A stretch of DNA of 9,779 nucleotides from DATARH01 sp035534535 (GTDB lineage: Bacteria > Pseudomonadota > Alphaproteobacteria > ATCC43930 > CGMCC-115725): positions 1-9,779 of the forward strand of contig DATLRS010000141.1 in NCBI GenBank assembly GCA_035534535.1, in the 5' to 3' direction. Below are positions 1-7,004 of the stretch, piece after piece. Position 1 is the stretch's first letter, and each line of letters begins with the position of its first letter. The notes under the pieces are model-generated. The model was given only the letters and a program-made list of their open reading frames with translations. It was not told the origin of the DNA and searched no databases. Position numbers and translations under genes: made by a program.

Positions 1-342
1 CAACGCGCTCGACGCATCGCTCGCGCCCGAGCCGTCGGCGCCATAATCCTGCGCCGCAATCGCCGGCCCGACGCCGAAATTGCCGCGCGCGGTCGGCAGC
101 TTCGCATTCGAGGCGGTGGTCAGCATGTTGGTGCCCGCAGCGGGGCCGGCATGGGCCTGCAGCAGCGGGGTCAGCGCGACGGCCAGCGCACTCAGTGCTA
201 CGGCGAGGCGCGAACGCCCCCTGATCGCTGCCGCGCGCGTGCTGTTTGCGGTCAGTCGGGTTGCGGTCAGTCGGGTTGCGGTCAGTCGGGCGAACCCGGA
301 CACTTGCGGAGCCGAGCCGGGTGAGCGGTGCGGTGCGCGCAT
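1..342 (-). CDS. Exported beta-helix (pectate-lyase-like) spike protein, N-terminal part only
   Basis: The first 114 codons of a gene run off the left edge. It starts at an ATG whose last bases overlap the stop of the upstream 124-aa gene (ATGA), which indicates translational coupling. Residues 1-45 are basic and contain three in-frame copies of TRLTA. Residues 46-65 form a hydrophobic segment ending in AHA, a plausible signal-peptidase site. Residues 98-114 (QDYGADGSGASDASSAL) match the start of Pectate_lyase_3-type right-handed beta-helix domains, as found in phage tail spikes and in the 856-aa protein of this operon. The N-region is unusually long for a signal peptide; a GTG at residue 14 is an alternative start. 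The catalytic or receptor-binding function cannot be judged from this fragment. Confidence 0.68.
   Translation of the reverse strand, partial: MRAPHRSPGSAPQVSGFARLTATRLTATRLTANSTRAAAIRGRSRLAVALSALAVALTPLLQAHAGPAAGTNMLTTASNAKLPTARGNFGVGPAIAAQDYGADGSGASDASSAL
246..290. repeat. Three perfect 15-bp tandem repeats
   Basis: The unit TTGCGGTCAGTCGGG occurs three times without a mismatch (246-260, 261-275, 276-290). It lies inside the N-terminal region of the partial leftward gene, where each unit encodes five residues (TRLTA), so changes in copy number keep the frame. The repeat sits just before the hydrophobic part of the predicted signal peptide. Confidence 0.95.
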
Positions 343-716
343 CAGCGGCTCTCCAATACCACCACGGTCGAACCAGCAGCGCTGACCGCGTGAACGACAC
401 TCGCCACCACGGTTGCGCTTTCCCAGCACATCGAGCCGCCCTGGTGACCGGCGGTCGCGGCGCCCTCGAGGGCCCAGCCCGTGCCGGCGATTGCGGTCTG
501 GTCAAAGCCGAGGGTCACCAGGCCGGTGCCGATGTTCATCAGACAGAGATACCGTCGGCTGGTGTCGGACCCCAGCGTGGTGTCGACGCCGGCGGGAAGC
601 GTGACAACGCTCTGCGCGATCGGTGCGCTGGACGATGCCACGATCTCCGCGGCGTGCGTCGTCGGGGCGAGCGCAAGCATCAGGGCAAACCCCAGGCCTG
701 CCGGTAAATGGCGCAT
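342..716 (-). CDS. Small exported beta-rich phage protein (124 aa)
   Basis: The product has a short signal peptide: basic MRHLPAG start, hydrophobic core at residues 8-18, and a THA/HAA cleavage region near residues 20-23. The mature part of about 100 residues is rich in V, T, G and A, with alternating hydrophobic residues typical of a beta sandwich. The pattern 'TLPAG ... RRYLCLMN ... VTLGF ... G ... SAAGSTVVVLE' resembles small phage structural or decoration-type proteins. It is also similar in layout to the 147-aa protein encoded at 4674-5117. A GGAG ribosome-binding site lies about 8 bp upstream of the ATG. The gene follows the portal after 77 bp and overlaps the next gene by 4 bp. No enzymatic motif is visible. 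Role at the virion surface or in the envelope is inference. Confidence 0.7.
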   Translation of the reverse strand: MRHLPAGLGFALMLALAPTTHAAEIVASSSAPIAQSVVTLPAGVDTTLGSDTSRRYLCLMNIGTGLVTLGFDQTAIAGTGWALEGAATAGHQGGSMCWESATVVASVVHAVSAAGSTVVVLESR

Positions 717-793
717 GAAAAGGCTCCGCGATCGGGAAGGTTGGCGGTCGCCGCAGGGCGAGGCGGCGGTGGCGGTGACGGTGGCGCCGACGG

Positions 794-2098
794 TTATTTC
801 CCGGCCGCCCCAAGCGTCGTCGGCGTGTCACCGCCGGCGACCGGATCGAACCCGAGAATGCCGCGCGCCTCGTTGACCGTGTAGATGCCGTTGCGGACAT
901 AGAGGTCGAGCATCGTCGCCTGTTCCGAGGGATCGGCCGGACGCAGGTCGAGCCAGGCGAATTCGAGGTCGGCATGCCCCATTCGGTCCTGGATGACATG
1001 ATCGACAAGCCGCTTGACCCAGCCCATCAGCGGCGCGAGGCCCTCGGCGAGTGCGGCTTCCTGCGTCGTTTCGGCGGTGGCGCGGTTGATCTGGCGGGTG
1101 AACGGGGTCGATGGCAGCGAGAACGCGTAACAGATGATGCGGGCCAGCCACTCGTCGAACTCGTCCTTGTAGGGCGCCTCGGTGAAGGCATGGTAGGCGG
1201 TCCCACTGGGGGCCCAAACGAGGCGCGAGCGCGCCCCGGTATTGCCGGCCAGCACGCTGTCGAACCATTCCTGGAACTGCCGGATCTGTTCGACATTCCA
1301 GCCGTCGGGGGCGTTGAGCAGGCCGGGCGGGACGTTGCCCTCGGTGAAATGCTGCAGTTGCATCGCCTGCCGCCGCAGCGCGATGTTGACGGTCATGACG
1401 ATCTGCTCGACCGGGCCGAAACCGTAGGCCTTGTGCGGGCGCGGGTTGCGCGGCAGGTAGAGGAGTTCGTCGCTGGTCAGAAGCTTCCACGGCCGGCCGT
1501 GGATCACCTGCTCGAAGGCCGGCGCCGGCGGCCGCGGCCGCCGCCCGGTGTCGTCGAACAAGAGCTTGATCGTGGCGCCGTCGACGATGTCGAGGCCGAT
1601 GATGTCGCCGCCGCGGTTGCGCCGCATTTCGAGCGCCGGGGCATCGAGCACCAGCAGGTCCTCCAGCAGCTCGCGCAGCCAGCTGGCAAACGGCCGGTCG
1701 CCGTCTGGCCGGTGCCAGAACGCGGCGGCCTGCGCGGCGCGTGCCCGCACCTGATCGGTCGGCTGCCGGCTGGCGCGCGGCTTGATCGTCCAGTCGAGCC
1801 GTTCGAGCTGGTCCTTGCGCGTCTCGATCGCCAGGCGGGTGATGTCGTGCGCCTCGGCCAGCCCGCGCAGTTCGGCAAACGACACCGCTTCGTAGGCGCG
1901 CGGCGTATAGATCGTGTTGACGCCGACCGGGAAGTCCCACAGGCGCACATTCTCGGGCTCCGGCGGCGCCAGCGGGTAGCCGGGCGAGAAGATGCCCTGG
2001 CCGGGCTGGAACACGGTGCGGAATTGCGCCTCGAGGCCTTGCTGACCCCAGGTGTAGGAGGCGGTCAGAGGCGTGCGCGTACCACCTTGAGGAGGCAT
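794..2098 (-). CDS. Phage portal protein
   Basis: This 434-aa protein looks like the ring-forming vertex protein through which DNA enters the head and to which the terminase docks (HK97/Phage_portal-type). Supporting features are the N-terminal segment 'ITRLAIETRKDQLERLDWTIKPR' region (about 86-108), the central 'LLTSDELLYLPRNPR' wing-type segment (206-220), 'YGFGPVEQIV' (225-234), the stem region around 'FTEGNVPPGLL' (251-261), and the C-terminal 'SLPSTPFTRQINRATAETTQEAAL' crown helix region (327-350), followed by a conserved-looking 'NGIYTVNEARGILGFDPVAGGD' end. The length is within the range of compact portals, but there is no extended C-terminal tail. The ATG overlaps the stop of the spike gene (ATGA) and has GGAG about 9 bp upstream. 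Its separation from the large terminase by two genes is unusual. Confidence 0.87.
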   Translation of the reverse strand: MPPQGGTRTPLTASYTWGQQGLEAQFRTVFQPGQGIFSPGYPLAPPEPENVRLWDFPVGVNTIYTPRAYEAVSFAELRGLAEAHDITRLAIETRKDQLERLDWTIKPRASRQPTDQVRARAAQAAAFWHRPDGDRPFASWLRELLEDLLVLDAPALEMRRNRGGDIIGLDIVDGATIKLLFDDTGRRPRPPAPAFEQVIHGRPWKLLTSDELLYLPRNPRPHKAYGFGPVEQIVMTVNIALRRQAMQLQHFTEGNVPPGLLNAPDGWNVEQIRQFQEWFDSVLAGNTGARSRLVWAPSGTAYHAFTEAPYKDEFDEWLARIICYAFSLPSTPFTRQINRATAETTQEAALAEGLAPLMGWVKRLVDHVIQDRMGHADLEFAWLDLRPADPSEQATMLDLYVRNGIYTVNEARGILGFDPVAGGDTPTTLGAAGK

Positions 2099-4668
2099 CA
2101 GAAGCTGCTCCAGGCTGACCGCTTCCAGGTATTGGGCGCGGTGCAGGCGTAAAGGTAATTGGAGTCGAGTTCGATCTGCCCGGTCTGGCAGGCGGCCGAG
2201 CTCGATGCCGGCGTACCGTTAGCCGGGAACATGCCGTTCGCCGAGGCGGTGGCCGGCGTCGCCGCCATGATCCGGAAGTCCGAGCCGTCGAACGCGAGCG
2301 TCACCAGCTCGTAATTGCCGCCGGCGAGCGTCAGCGCGCTTTGTGCGCCGCGCGTGCCGGGGACGAGGATCGCGCCGCCGCTGGTGCCGTTGACCTCAAC
2401 GGTCAGCGTCTTGTTGTTGTCGGAGGCAAAGCTCATCGACCATCCTGCGGCGATCGCGGTGGTCGAGGGGAGCGTGACGGTCAGGCTGGCGATCGGCGAA
2501 TTGAAGTTGGAGAGGGTCCGACCGCAATCGGTCGGTCCGGCCGCGTAGCTGCTGACCGCCGGGAAGCTCCACTTGGCGGCGCACGTCCCGCCGGTCATGC
2601 CGATCGCGGCGGCGCTGGCCGGGGTCAGGTGCAAGACCCGGAAATTTGAGCCGTCGAATTGCAGCACCGCCATCTCGTAATCGCCGGAAGCGAGCTGCAG
2701 CGAGGTGGCGCTGGCGCGGCTGCCGGGATAAAGGATCTTGCCACCGTCCGTCGCATTGACCTGAACCGCGGCGGTCTTGCCGTTGTCGTTGGCGATGGCC
2801 AGCGTCCACCCGGGGTTGAGCGCGCTGGCCGGCGGCAAGGTGACGGTCAGATAGCCGAGCGGGCTGTTGAAGGCCGAGATCGCCGCGCCGTTGTCGGCAA
2901 GGCCGGCGCCGTACGCGCTGACCGCCGGAAACAGCCAGCGCGACACGCCGCCGATGCCGGCGAGTCCGAGCTGCTGCGCGGTCGCCGGCGTCACCTGTTC
3001 GACCCGGAAATTACCGCCCCCGTCATATTGCAGCGTCATGTATTCGTAGGAATTGCCGGCGAGGCTGAGCGCGGTCTGCGTCGTCGCATTGGCCAGCGGG
3101 TAAAGGATCTTGCCGCCATCGGTGCCGTTGACCGCAACGGTCAGCCCCTTGCCGCCGTCGGTGGCAAATCCCATCGACCAGCCGGACGGCAACCCGGTGG
3201 TCGACGGCAGGGTGACGGTCAGTCCGGCCGTCGTATTGAAGCTCGACACCACATTGCCGTTGTCGCCCAGCGTCGCGGCATAGCCCGGGCTCGACGGGTA
3301 GAGCCAGTTGCCCGGCCAGTCGCGGCTCTCCATACCGTTGGTGGCGAGCGTGGCGCGGGTTGCGCTGACGACGCGGAAGTTGCTGCCGTCCGATGCGAGC
3401 TGGAGATATTCGTAGTTGCCGGGGCCCAGCGTGATTGACGACACGGCCTTGCCGCCGGCCAGGATCAAACCCGACGGGGCGGTGACGGTGAGGCCCTTGC
3501 CGTTATCGGTGGCGAACCCCATCGACCAGCCGGCGGCGATCGCACCCGGTGCAGGCAAGGTCACCGACAGCGCCGCGCCGGGTGCGTTGAAGGAAGAGAG
3601 CACCGTCTTGTCATCGATCGGCGTGGCGGCGTAACTCGCCGTCGTCGGGAACTGCCAGCGCGTCCAGTTGCCCGAGCCGACCACTTCGATGCCGCTCGAT
3701 TGCGGGCCGCGGTTGACGACGGTGCCGCCATAGGTCGGGTTGATCAGCACGTTGTGCGTGCTCGCGGTCGCGTTGACCGCCGTGGTGCAGGCGAAATAGG
3801 GCGAGACGAAGCTGTTCATCCCGTCATGGTTGAACGTAATGCCGAGACAGGTCGGCGCGTTCTCCATGTCGAAGGCGAAGATCGTGTTGGCGTAGTTGTA
3901 GCCCTGTTCCAAGAGCAGCGCGGTGCCGCCGGTGCCGGCGGCCGAGCCGGCGCCGGAGATCCGCGAGAACTGCGTCTGTTCGAGCGCGATGCCGGCGGCG
4001 CCGCCGGCGCTGTCGGCGATCGCGAAGATGTCGCTGTCGAGCACGTAGTTGAGCTGCAATCCGCCGGCGGCGGCGGCGGTCGAGGCGTTGTTGACGACGA
4101 GGTGGTCGAGCTTCAACGAATTCTGCGCGTCGGAGAAATCAGTCTTGCCGATCACCACCGCATAACCGGGCGTATCGGCATCGACGAACAGAGCGCCCTC
4201 TTCCTTGAAGTAAAAGCAGTTGGCGGGGCTGCTGACGGTGCCGCCGGAACATTGCACCTGCAGCACCGCGCCGGCGGTGATCGCGCGGCCGTCGATCCTC
4301 GCGCCCTCAGAGATCAGGCGGAAGCCGTTGCTCGCCTGGCCGGCATAGTCGATCGCGATCCGGGCGGTCACCTTGTAGGTGCCGGCCGGGATATGGACCG
4401 GCCAGTTGTTGGCGACGGCGGTGTCGATCGTGGTCTGGATCGCGCTGGTGTCGTCATGGCTGCCGTCGCCGACGGCGCCGTTACACTTGACGTCGATCCA
4501 CGGATGCCCGGAGCACATCAGCACGTCGCCGTTCAGCGTCGCCGTGCCGGTCGTCGACAATGTCGAGAAGCTGCCCGGCGATTGGGCCAGCGCGCGCGAG
4601 GCGGCGAGCCCGACCGCAAGCAGCGCTGCCGCCACCAGGATGCGGTCGAGCCAGATGGTCGCCCGCAT
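2098..4668 (-). CDS. Exported beta-helix spike-like protein with four tandem repeats (856 aa)
   Basis: The domains in order are as follows. Residues 1-29 form a Sec-type signal peptide (hydrophobic core LVAAALLAVGLA, ALA cleavage site). A Pectate_lyase_3-type beta-helix start lies at about 58-100 (IDVKCNGAVGDGSHDDTSAIQ...VHIPAGTYKV), followed by beta-helix to about 325. Four repeats of about 115 residues follow (about 334-446, 453-568, 577-690, 698-813). Each runs W-x-F/Y-P...SxFN...LTVTLP...GW..... AxDNGK...GNYE...DGSNFRV...TPA. The C-terminal tip (about 820-856) has the pattern C-GQ-D-NYLY-C-NTWKR. The start at 4668 is chosen because it opens with the signal peptide, 5 bp after the preceding stop, although only a weak GGTGAG site precedes it. 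Likely a host-receptor or polysaccharide-binding spike. No clear catalytic acid pair could be assigned, so enzyme activity is unproven. Confidence 0.8.
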   Translation of the reverse strand: MRATIWLDRILVAAALLAVGLAASRALAQSPGSFSTLSTTGTATLNGDVLMCSGHPWIDVKCNGAVGDGSHDDTSAIQTTIDTAVANNWPVHIPAGTYKVTARIAIDYAGQASNGFRLISEGARIDGRAITAGAVLQVQCSGGTVSSPANCFYFKEEGALFVDADTPGYAVVIGKTDFSDAQNSLKLDHLVVNNASTAAAAGGLQLNYVLDSDIFAIADSAGGAAGIALEQTQFSRISGAGSAAGTGGTALLLEQGYNYANTIFAFDMENAPTCLGITFNHDGMNSFVSPYFACTTAVNATASTHNVLINPTYGGTVVNRGPQSSGIEVVGSGNWTRWQFPTTASYAATPIDDKTVLSSFNAPGAALSVTLPAPGAIAAGWSMGFATDNGKGLTVTAPSGLILAGGKAVSSITLGPGNYEYLQLASDGSNFRVVSATRATLATNGMESRDWPGNWLYPSSPGYAATLGDNGNVVSSFNTTAGLTVTLPSTTGLPSGWSMGFATDGGKGLTVAVNGTDGGKILYPLANATTQTALSLAGNSYEYMTLQYDGGGNFRVEQVTPATAQQLGLAGIGGVSRWLFPAVSAYGAGLADNGAAISAFNSPLGYLTVTLPPASALNPGWTLAIANDNGKTAAVQVNATDGGKILYPGSRASATSLQLASGDYEMAVLQFDGSNFRVLHLTPASAAAIGMTGGTCAAKWSFPAVSSYAAGPTDCGRTLSNFNSPIASLTVTLPSTTAIAAGWSMSFASDNNKTLTVEVNGTSGGAILVPGTRGAQSALTLAGGNYELVTLAFDGSDFRIMAATPATASANGMFPANGTPASSSAACQTGQIELDSNYLYACTAPNTWKRSAWSSF
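2230..3669 (-). repeat. Four tandem ~115-residue coding repeats in the spike-like gene
   Basis: Approximate units are 3331-3669, 2965-3312, 2599-2940 and 2230-2577. The units align at protein level through W-x-F/Y-P, S-x-FN, LTVTLP, GW, DNGK/DGGK, Y-E and NFRV/DFRI landmarks. Units 2 and 3 are the closest pair, both with VNxTDGGKILYP, and share an identical 14-nt stretch (TAAAGGATCTTGCC on the + strand) at 2729-2742 and 3101-3114. This indicates internal duplication and possible recombination between units. The unit does not match a fold I can name with confidence; a beta-sandwich is likely. Confidence 0.88.
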
Positions 4669-4673
4669 CGCGC

Positions 4674-5117
4674 TCACCACCGCCGCGCCGCGAAGGCCTG
4701 GCCGGTTGTCGCGCCGTAGAGGCTGATCGGGCCGGCCGGCTTGTAGCCCGATGGGGTGGCGAAGAGGCCGCCATTGGCGGCGAGCTGGAGGCTGGCGCCG
4801 CCAGCCGCAGCGACCCCGACATCCGAGATCCACAACGTGCTCGACGAGTTGTTCTGCACGACAAATCCGTTCGCCGGCACGATGCCGCCGAACAGGGTTT
4901 GCGCGCTGCCGCCGGCGGCGAGCGTGCCGCTGCCGTCGGTGGCCGCGCTGCCCGCGGTATTGACGACCGGCAGCGGGTTCTGCGGCCCGACCGGGCTCGC
5001 AACGCCCTGCGCGTCGGTCGCGGCCGGCGCGTGCACCGGCACCAGATTGGCGTTGCCGTCGACCGCGGTGGCGAGCGACTGGACGGCGGTGTTGGCGTCT
5101 TTGACGAGCAGGGTCAT
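4674..5117 (-). CDS. Beta-rich phage virion-type protein (147 aa)
   Basis: The start overlaps the stop of the large terminase gene (ATGA at 5114-5117) and the stop lies 5 bp before the spike-like gene, so it is part of the packaging operon. The N-terminus (LVKDANTAVQSLATAVDGNANLVPVHAP, read as two parts around residue 20) resembles phage proteins that begin 'VKDA...Q.L.T..D..GNLVPVH'. Residues about 60-147 form an A/G/S-rich beta domain: TLAAGGSAQTL, GFVVQNNSSSTLWISDVG, LYGATTGQAFAA. No signal peptide is present, unlike its shorter counterpart at 342-716. A head decoration or spike-base role is possible by position; no function is shown directly. An AAGGAG sequence lies about 11 bp upstream. 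Confidence 0.72.
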   Translation of the reverse strand: MTLLVKDANTAVQSLATAVDGNANLVPVHAPAATDAQGVASPVGPQNPLPVVNTAGSAATDGSGTLAAGGSAQTLFGGIVPANGFVVQNNSSSTLWISDVGVAAAGGASLQLAANGGLFATPSGYKPAGPISLYGATTGQAFAARRW

Positions 5118-6463
5118 GGAGCCTCGTTCTCCTTGGCGGCTGGGGCGGCGAGCCGCCGATAGACTTCGAAAATAGCCTCGCCCGGGTGCGCTTCGATAAA
5201 CAGCTCGCTGAGCGCCCACACCAGCGCATCGACCCGGTCCGGCGAATAGCCGGCCGTGTTGCGATCGAAATCGCTGGTGAAGGCGCACATCTGGTCTTCG
5301 AGCGTCGGGAACGCGCCAAGATGGTGGATGCGGCCCTGCTCGTAGAGGGCCGCCACCGGCTCGGCCCGGGCGACCTTGCCGCGCGATGCCCTGACCGCGC
5401 TGAACGGCACGTTCGGGTCGATCATCCGCAGCGTCGCCTCGACCATCTCGCCGCCATTGTTGACTTCGGCGACGACGCGGTCGGCCTGGTGCGCCGCCAG
5501 CGCCGCGATCGCGACGCGGGCCCATTCAGAGGGCGCATAGCGGCCCGAGGCGTCGGCCAGCACATAGCCGTGTCCGCCATCGTCCCGGCCGGCGACGATG
5601 ATGCCGGTTTCGTCGGAGGCGGCGCCCGAGGCGGCCGCCGGATCGATCGCGACGACGACCCGCGCCAGCGGCGGCGGCGCGTTGCTCCGCGCCGCCTCGA
5701 TGATGCCGTGCTGCCATAGCGCGCCGGGCACGTCGTCGAGGATTTCGCCGTCGAGCTCCTGCCGGCCGAGGCGGGTTCCCCGATAGCGGCGCACGATCTG
5801 ATCGAGAAAGGCCGGCGCCAGGTTGCCGCGGTTTTCTGCGGTGCGGCCGCGGCTCACGACGACTGTCGGGTCGGCGAGCAGGGTGCGGATCAGTTTGGTC
5901 GGGCGCGGCGTCGTGGTGATGACCGCGCGCGGGTCGTCGCCGAGCCGCAGCCCGAACATCAGCATGTCGAAGGCCGCCGGATAGCGCCACGCGGCGAGTT
6001 CGTCGCACCACGCGAAATCGTGCTGCGGGCCGCGCAGCCGCTCCGGCTCGTCGGCGCTGAAGGTGGTGGCGATCGCGCCGTTCGGCCAGGTGAGCCGCCG
6101 CTTCGACGGCTCGTAAAGCGGCCGTTGGCCGGGCGGCGCGATCGCCAGCAGGCCGCTTTCTCCCTCGACCATGACGTCGCGCGCATCGGCCGCGGTCGGT
6201 GCGACCAAAGCGATGCGGCGCGCCGTGTGGGAAGCGACGCGGGCCCGCACCAGTTCGGCGCCGGTGCGGGTCTTGCCGAAACCGCGCCCGGCGAGCAGCA
6301 GCCACATCCGCCAGTCGCCGGGCGGCGGCAACTGCTCGTCGCGCGCCCGGAAGGACCAGTCATACTTGATCTTCAGCGCCTGCGCGGGGGTCAGCGACCA
6401 GATCAGCTTCGTCCGCAGCGGCTCCGGCAGCGAGGCGAGCGAGCTCGCGTGTAAGGAATTCAC
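5114..6463 (-). CDS. terL: Phage terminase large subunit (DNA-packaging ATPase/nuclease)
   Basis: The 449-aa product cuts concatemeric phage DNA and pumps it into the head through the portal. Visible motifs are the Walker A AGRGFGKT (residues 58-65), the Walker B end FAWCDE (150-155, D154/E155), the coupling motif ITTTPRPT (182-189), and RNase-H-like nuclease acidic residues at AIDP (D274), VAEVNNGG (E333) and SPDRVDAL (D409/D412). It is of the COG5323 type found in alphaproteobacterial prophages and gene transfer agents. The GTG start at 6463 was chosen because a strong AGGAGG site precedes it and the N-terminus 'LASLPEPLRTKL' is typical of the family. The start lies 104 bp inside the small-subunit gene. 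The protein looks complete and its key residues are intact. Confidence 0.95.
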   Translation of the reverse strand: MNSLHASSLASLPEPLRTKLIWSLTPAQALKIKYDWSFRARDEQLPPPGDWRMWLLLAGRGFGKTRTGAELVRARVASHTARRIALVAPTAADARDVMVEGESGLLAIAPPGQRPLYEPSKRRLTWPNGAIATTFSADEPERLRGPQHDFAWCDELAAWRYPAAFDMLMFGLRLGDDPRAVITTTPRPTKLIRTLLADPTVVVSRGRTAENRGNLAPAFLDQIVRRYRGTRLGRQELDGEILDDVPGALWQHGIIEAARSNAPPPLARVVVAIDPAAASGAASDETGIIVAGRDDGGHGYVLADASGRYAPSEWARVAIAALAAHQADRVVAEVNNGGEMVEATLRMIDPNVPFSAVRASRGKVARAEPVAALYEQGRIHHLGAFPTLEDQMCAFTSDFDRNTAGYSPDRVDALVWALSELFIEAHPGEAIFEVYRRLAAPAAKENEAP

Positions 6464-6896
6464 GCGGGTCTTCCTCCTCTTGATCCTGCGGCGCCTCATC
6501 CTCGCGGTGGCGTGTCGGCAGCGGGAACATCCCCAGATGGCGGGCGATCGCGTCGAGCGCCGCCTTTTTGTCGTAGAGCTTGACCCGCGAATGGCCGGAC
6601 CCGGCGCCCGGGACGATCTCGGAGATCGCCGCCGCATCCTCGTCGCTCAATTCCTCCGGCCGCTTGATTTCGATGCCATCGGCACCCCATTCGACGATGT
6701 GGCGCAGATCGGCGAAGGCGATCCGGGCATATTCGGTCAGGATCCGGTCAGGGGTGATGCCGAGCCGCGCGGCGCGCGCCGGGATGTCCTCGAGTTCGCC
6801 GGGGGGCGTTTCTGCCGCCGCCTCGCGCTTGCTGCTGCGGCGGGGTTTGCCCGATGCCGGCCGGGGAGTGCCGCGCCGCGGAGACCGAGTTGCCAA
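6360..6896 (-). CDS. terS: Probable terminase small subunit, N-terminal DNA-binding part reduced
   Basis: The 178-aa product should recognise packaging sites and regulate the large subunit. Residues about 43-130 match the central part of Terminase_2-like small subunits: RAARLGITPDRILTEYARIAFADLR, DLxEEDAAAISE-like EELSDEDAAAISEIV, RVKLYDKKAALDAIARHLGMF. The usual N-terminal helix-turn-helix block is not seen; instead there are about 40 residues rich in R, P and S. The start is a TTG with no good ribosome-binding site and no in-frame ATG or GTG upstream before a stop (at 6945-6947), so the start is uncertain. The last ~35 residues (after EEEDPREF) are read in the overlap with the large-subunit gene and have a biased A/D/E-rich composition, which suggests they matter less. 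Confidence 0.68.
   Translation of the reverse strand: MATRSPRRGTPRPASGKPRRSSKREAAAETPPGELEDIPARAARLGITPDRILTEYARIAFADLRHIVEWGADGIEIKRPEELSDEDAAAISEIVPGAGSGHSRVKLYDKKAALDAIARHLGMFPLPTRHREDEAPQDQEEEDPREFLTRELARLAAGAAADEADLVADPRAGAEDQV
6470..6480 (-). promoter_or_regulatory. Strong ribosome-binding site deciding the terL GTG start
   Basis: On the minus strand AGAGGAGGAAG ends 6 bp before the GTG at 6463. No other start codon with a comparable site lies between here and the Walker A region. The site lies within the small-subunit reading frame, so the two genes overlap in the message. Confidence 0.75.
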
Positions 6897-6957
6897 GACA
6901 GACGCTCTGCTCTGTTGCGACCGGGGCGCCCGCGCCCAATTCCCTCAGTGTGGTGAC

Positions 6958-6986
6958 CTTGTAGCAGATTGATCCGGATTTGTCAA
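6958..6986 (-). promoter_or_regulatory. Leftward promoter of the packaging operon
   Basis: On the minus strand there is a perfect -35 TTGACA (6986-6981), a 17-bp spacer, and a -10 TACAAG (6963-6958; 4 of 6 against TATAAT). The predicted transcript start is near 6951, about 55 bp before the TTG start of the small terminase. The promoter sits in a local AT-rich patch in the only gap (6897-7004) of the leftward gene series upstream of the terminase, so it could transcribe the packaging genes independently of the regulatory pair. Confidence 0.6.
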
Positions 6987-7000
6987 CGGTAAATTGCTAC
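6961..7000. promoter_or_regulatory. Candidate operator: 10-bp inverted repeat around the packaging promoter
   Basis: GTAGCAGATT (6961-6970) and AAATTGCTAC (6991-7000) are inverted repeats matching at 8 of 10 positions with a 20-bp spacer. One arm overlaps the -10 element and the other lies just upstream of the -35, a placement suited to a repressor. On the minus strand a related copy precedes it: GTTAGCAAA followed by GTAGCAATT. The core TAGCAAT also occurs at 7964-7970 in the repressor switch. The protein that binds is unknown; the S24 repressor or the DUF6456 protein are candidates. Confidence 0.45.
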
Positions 7001-7004
7001 TTTG

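Noticed and set aside
974..2152. Long rightward open frame (392 codons) antisense to the portal
   Set aside because: Its product is rich in R, G and D with no domain pattern. Long antisense frames are expected opposite GC-rich coding DNA, and the minus-strand portal explains the region.
3700..4719. Long rightward open frame (339 codons) antisense to the spike-like gene
   Set aside because: Low-complexity R/G/D/V-rich translation with no recognisable motif; it mirrors the codon bias of the real minus-strand gene.
4669..5319. N-terminal extension of the spike-like frame upstream of 4668
   Set aside because: The upstream residues are arginine-rich shadow translation of the 147-aa and terL genes. 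The true start is the ATG before the signal peptide.
6464..6637. Longer form of the large terminase starting at 6637
   Set aside because: The added residues are a shadow reading of the small terminase. The strong AGGAGG site and family N-terminus support GTG at 6463.
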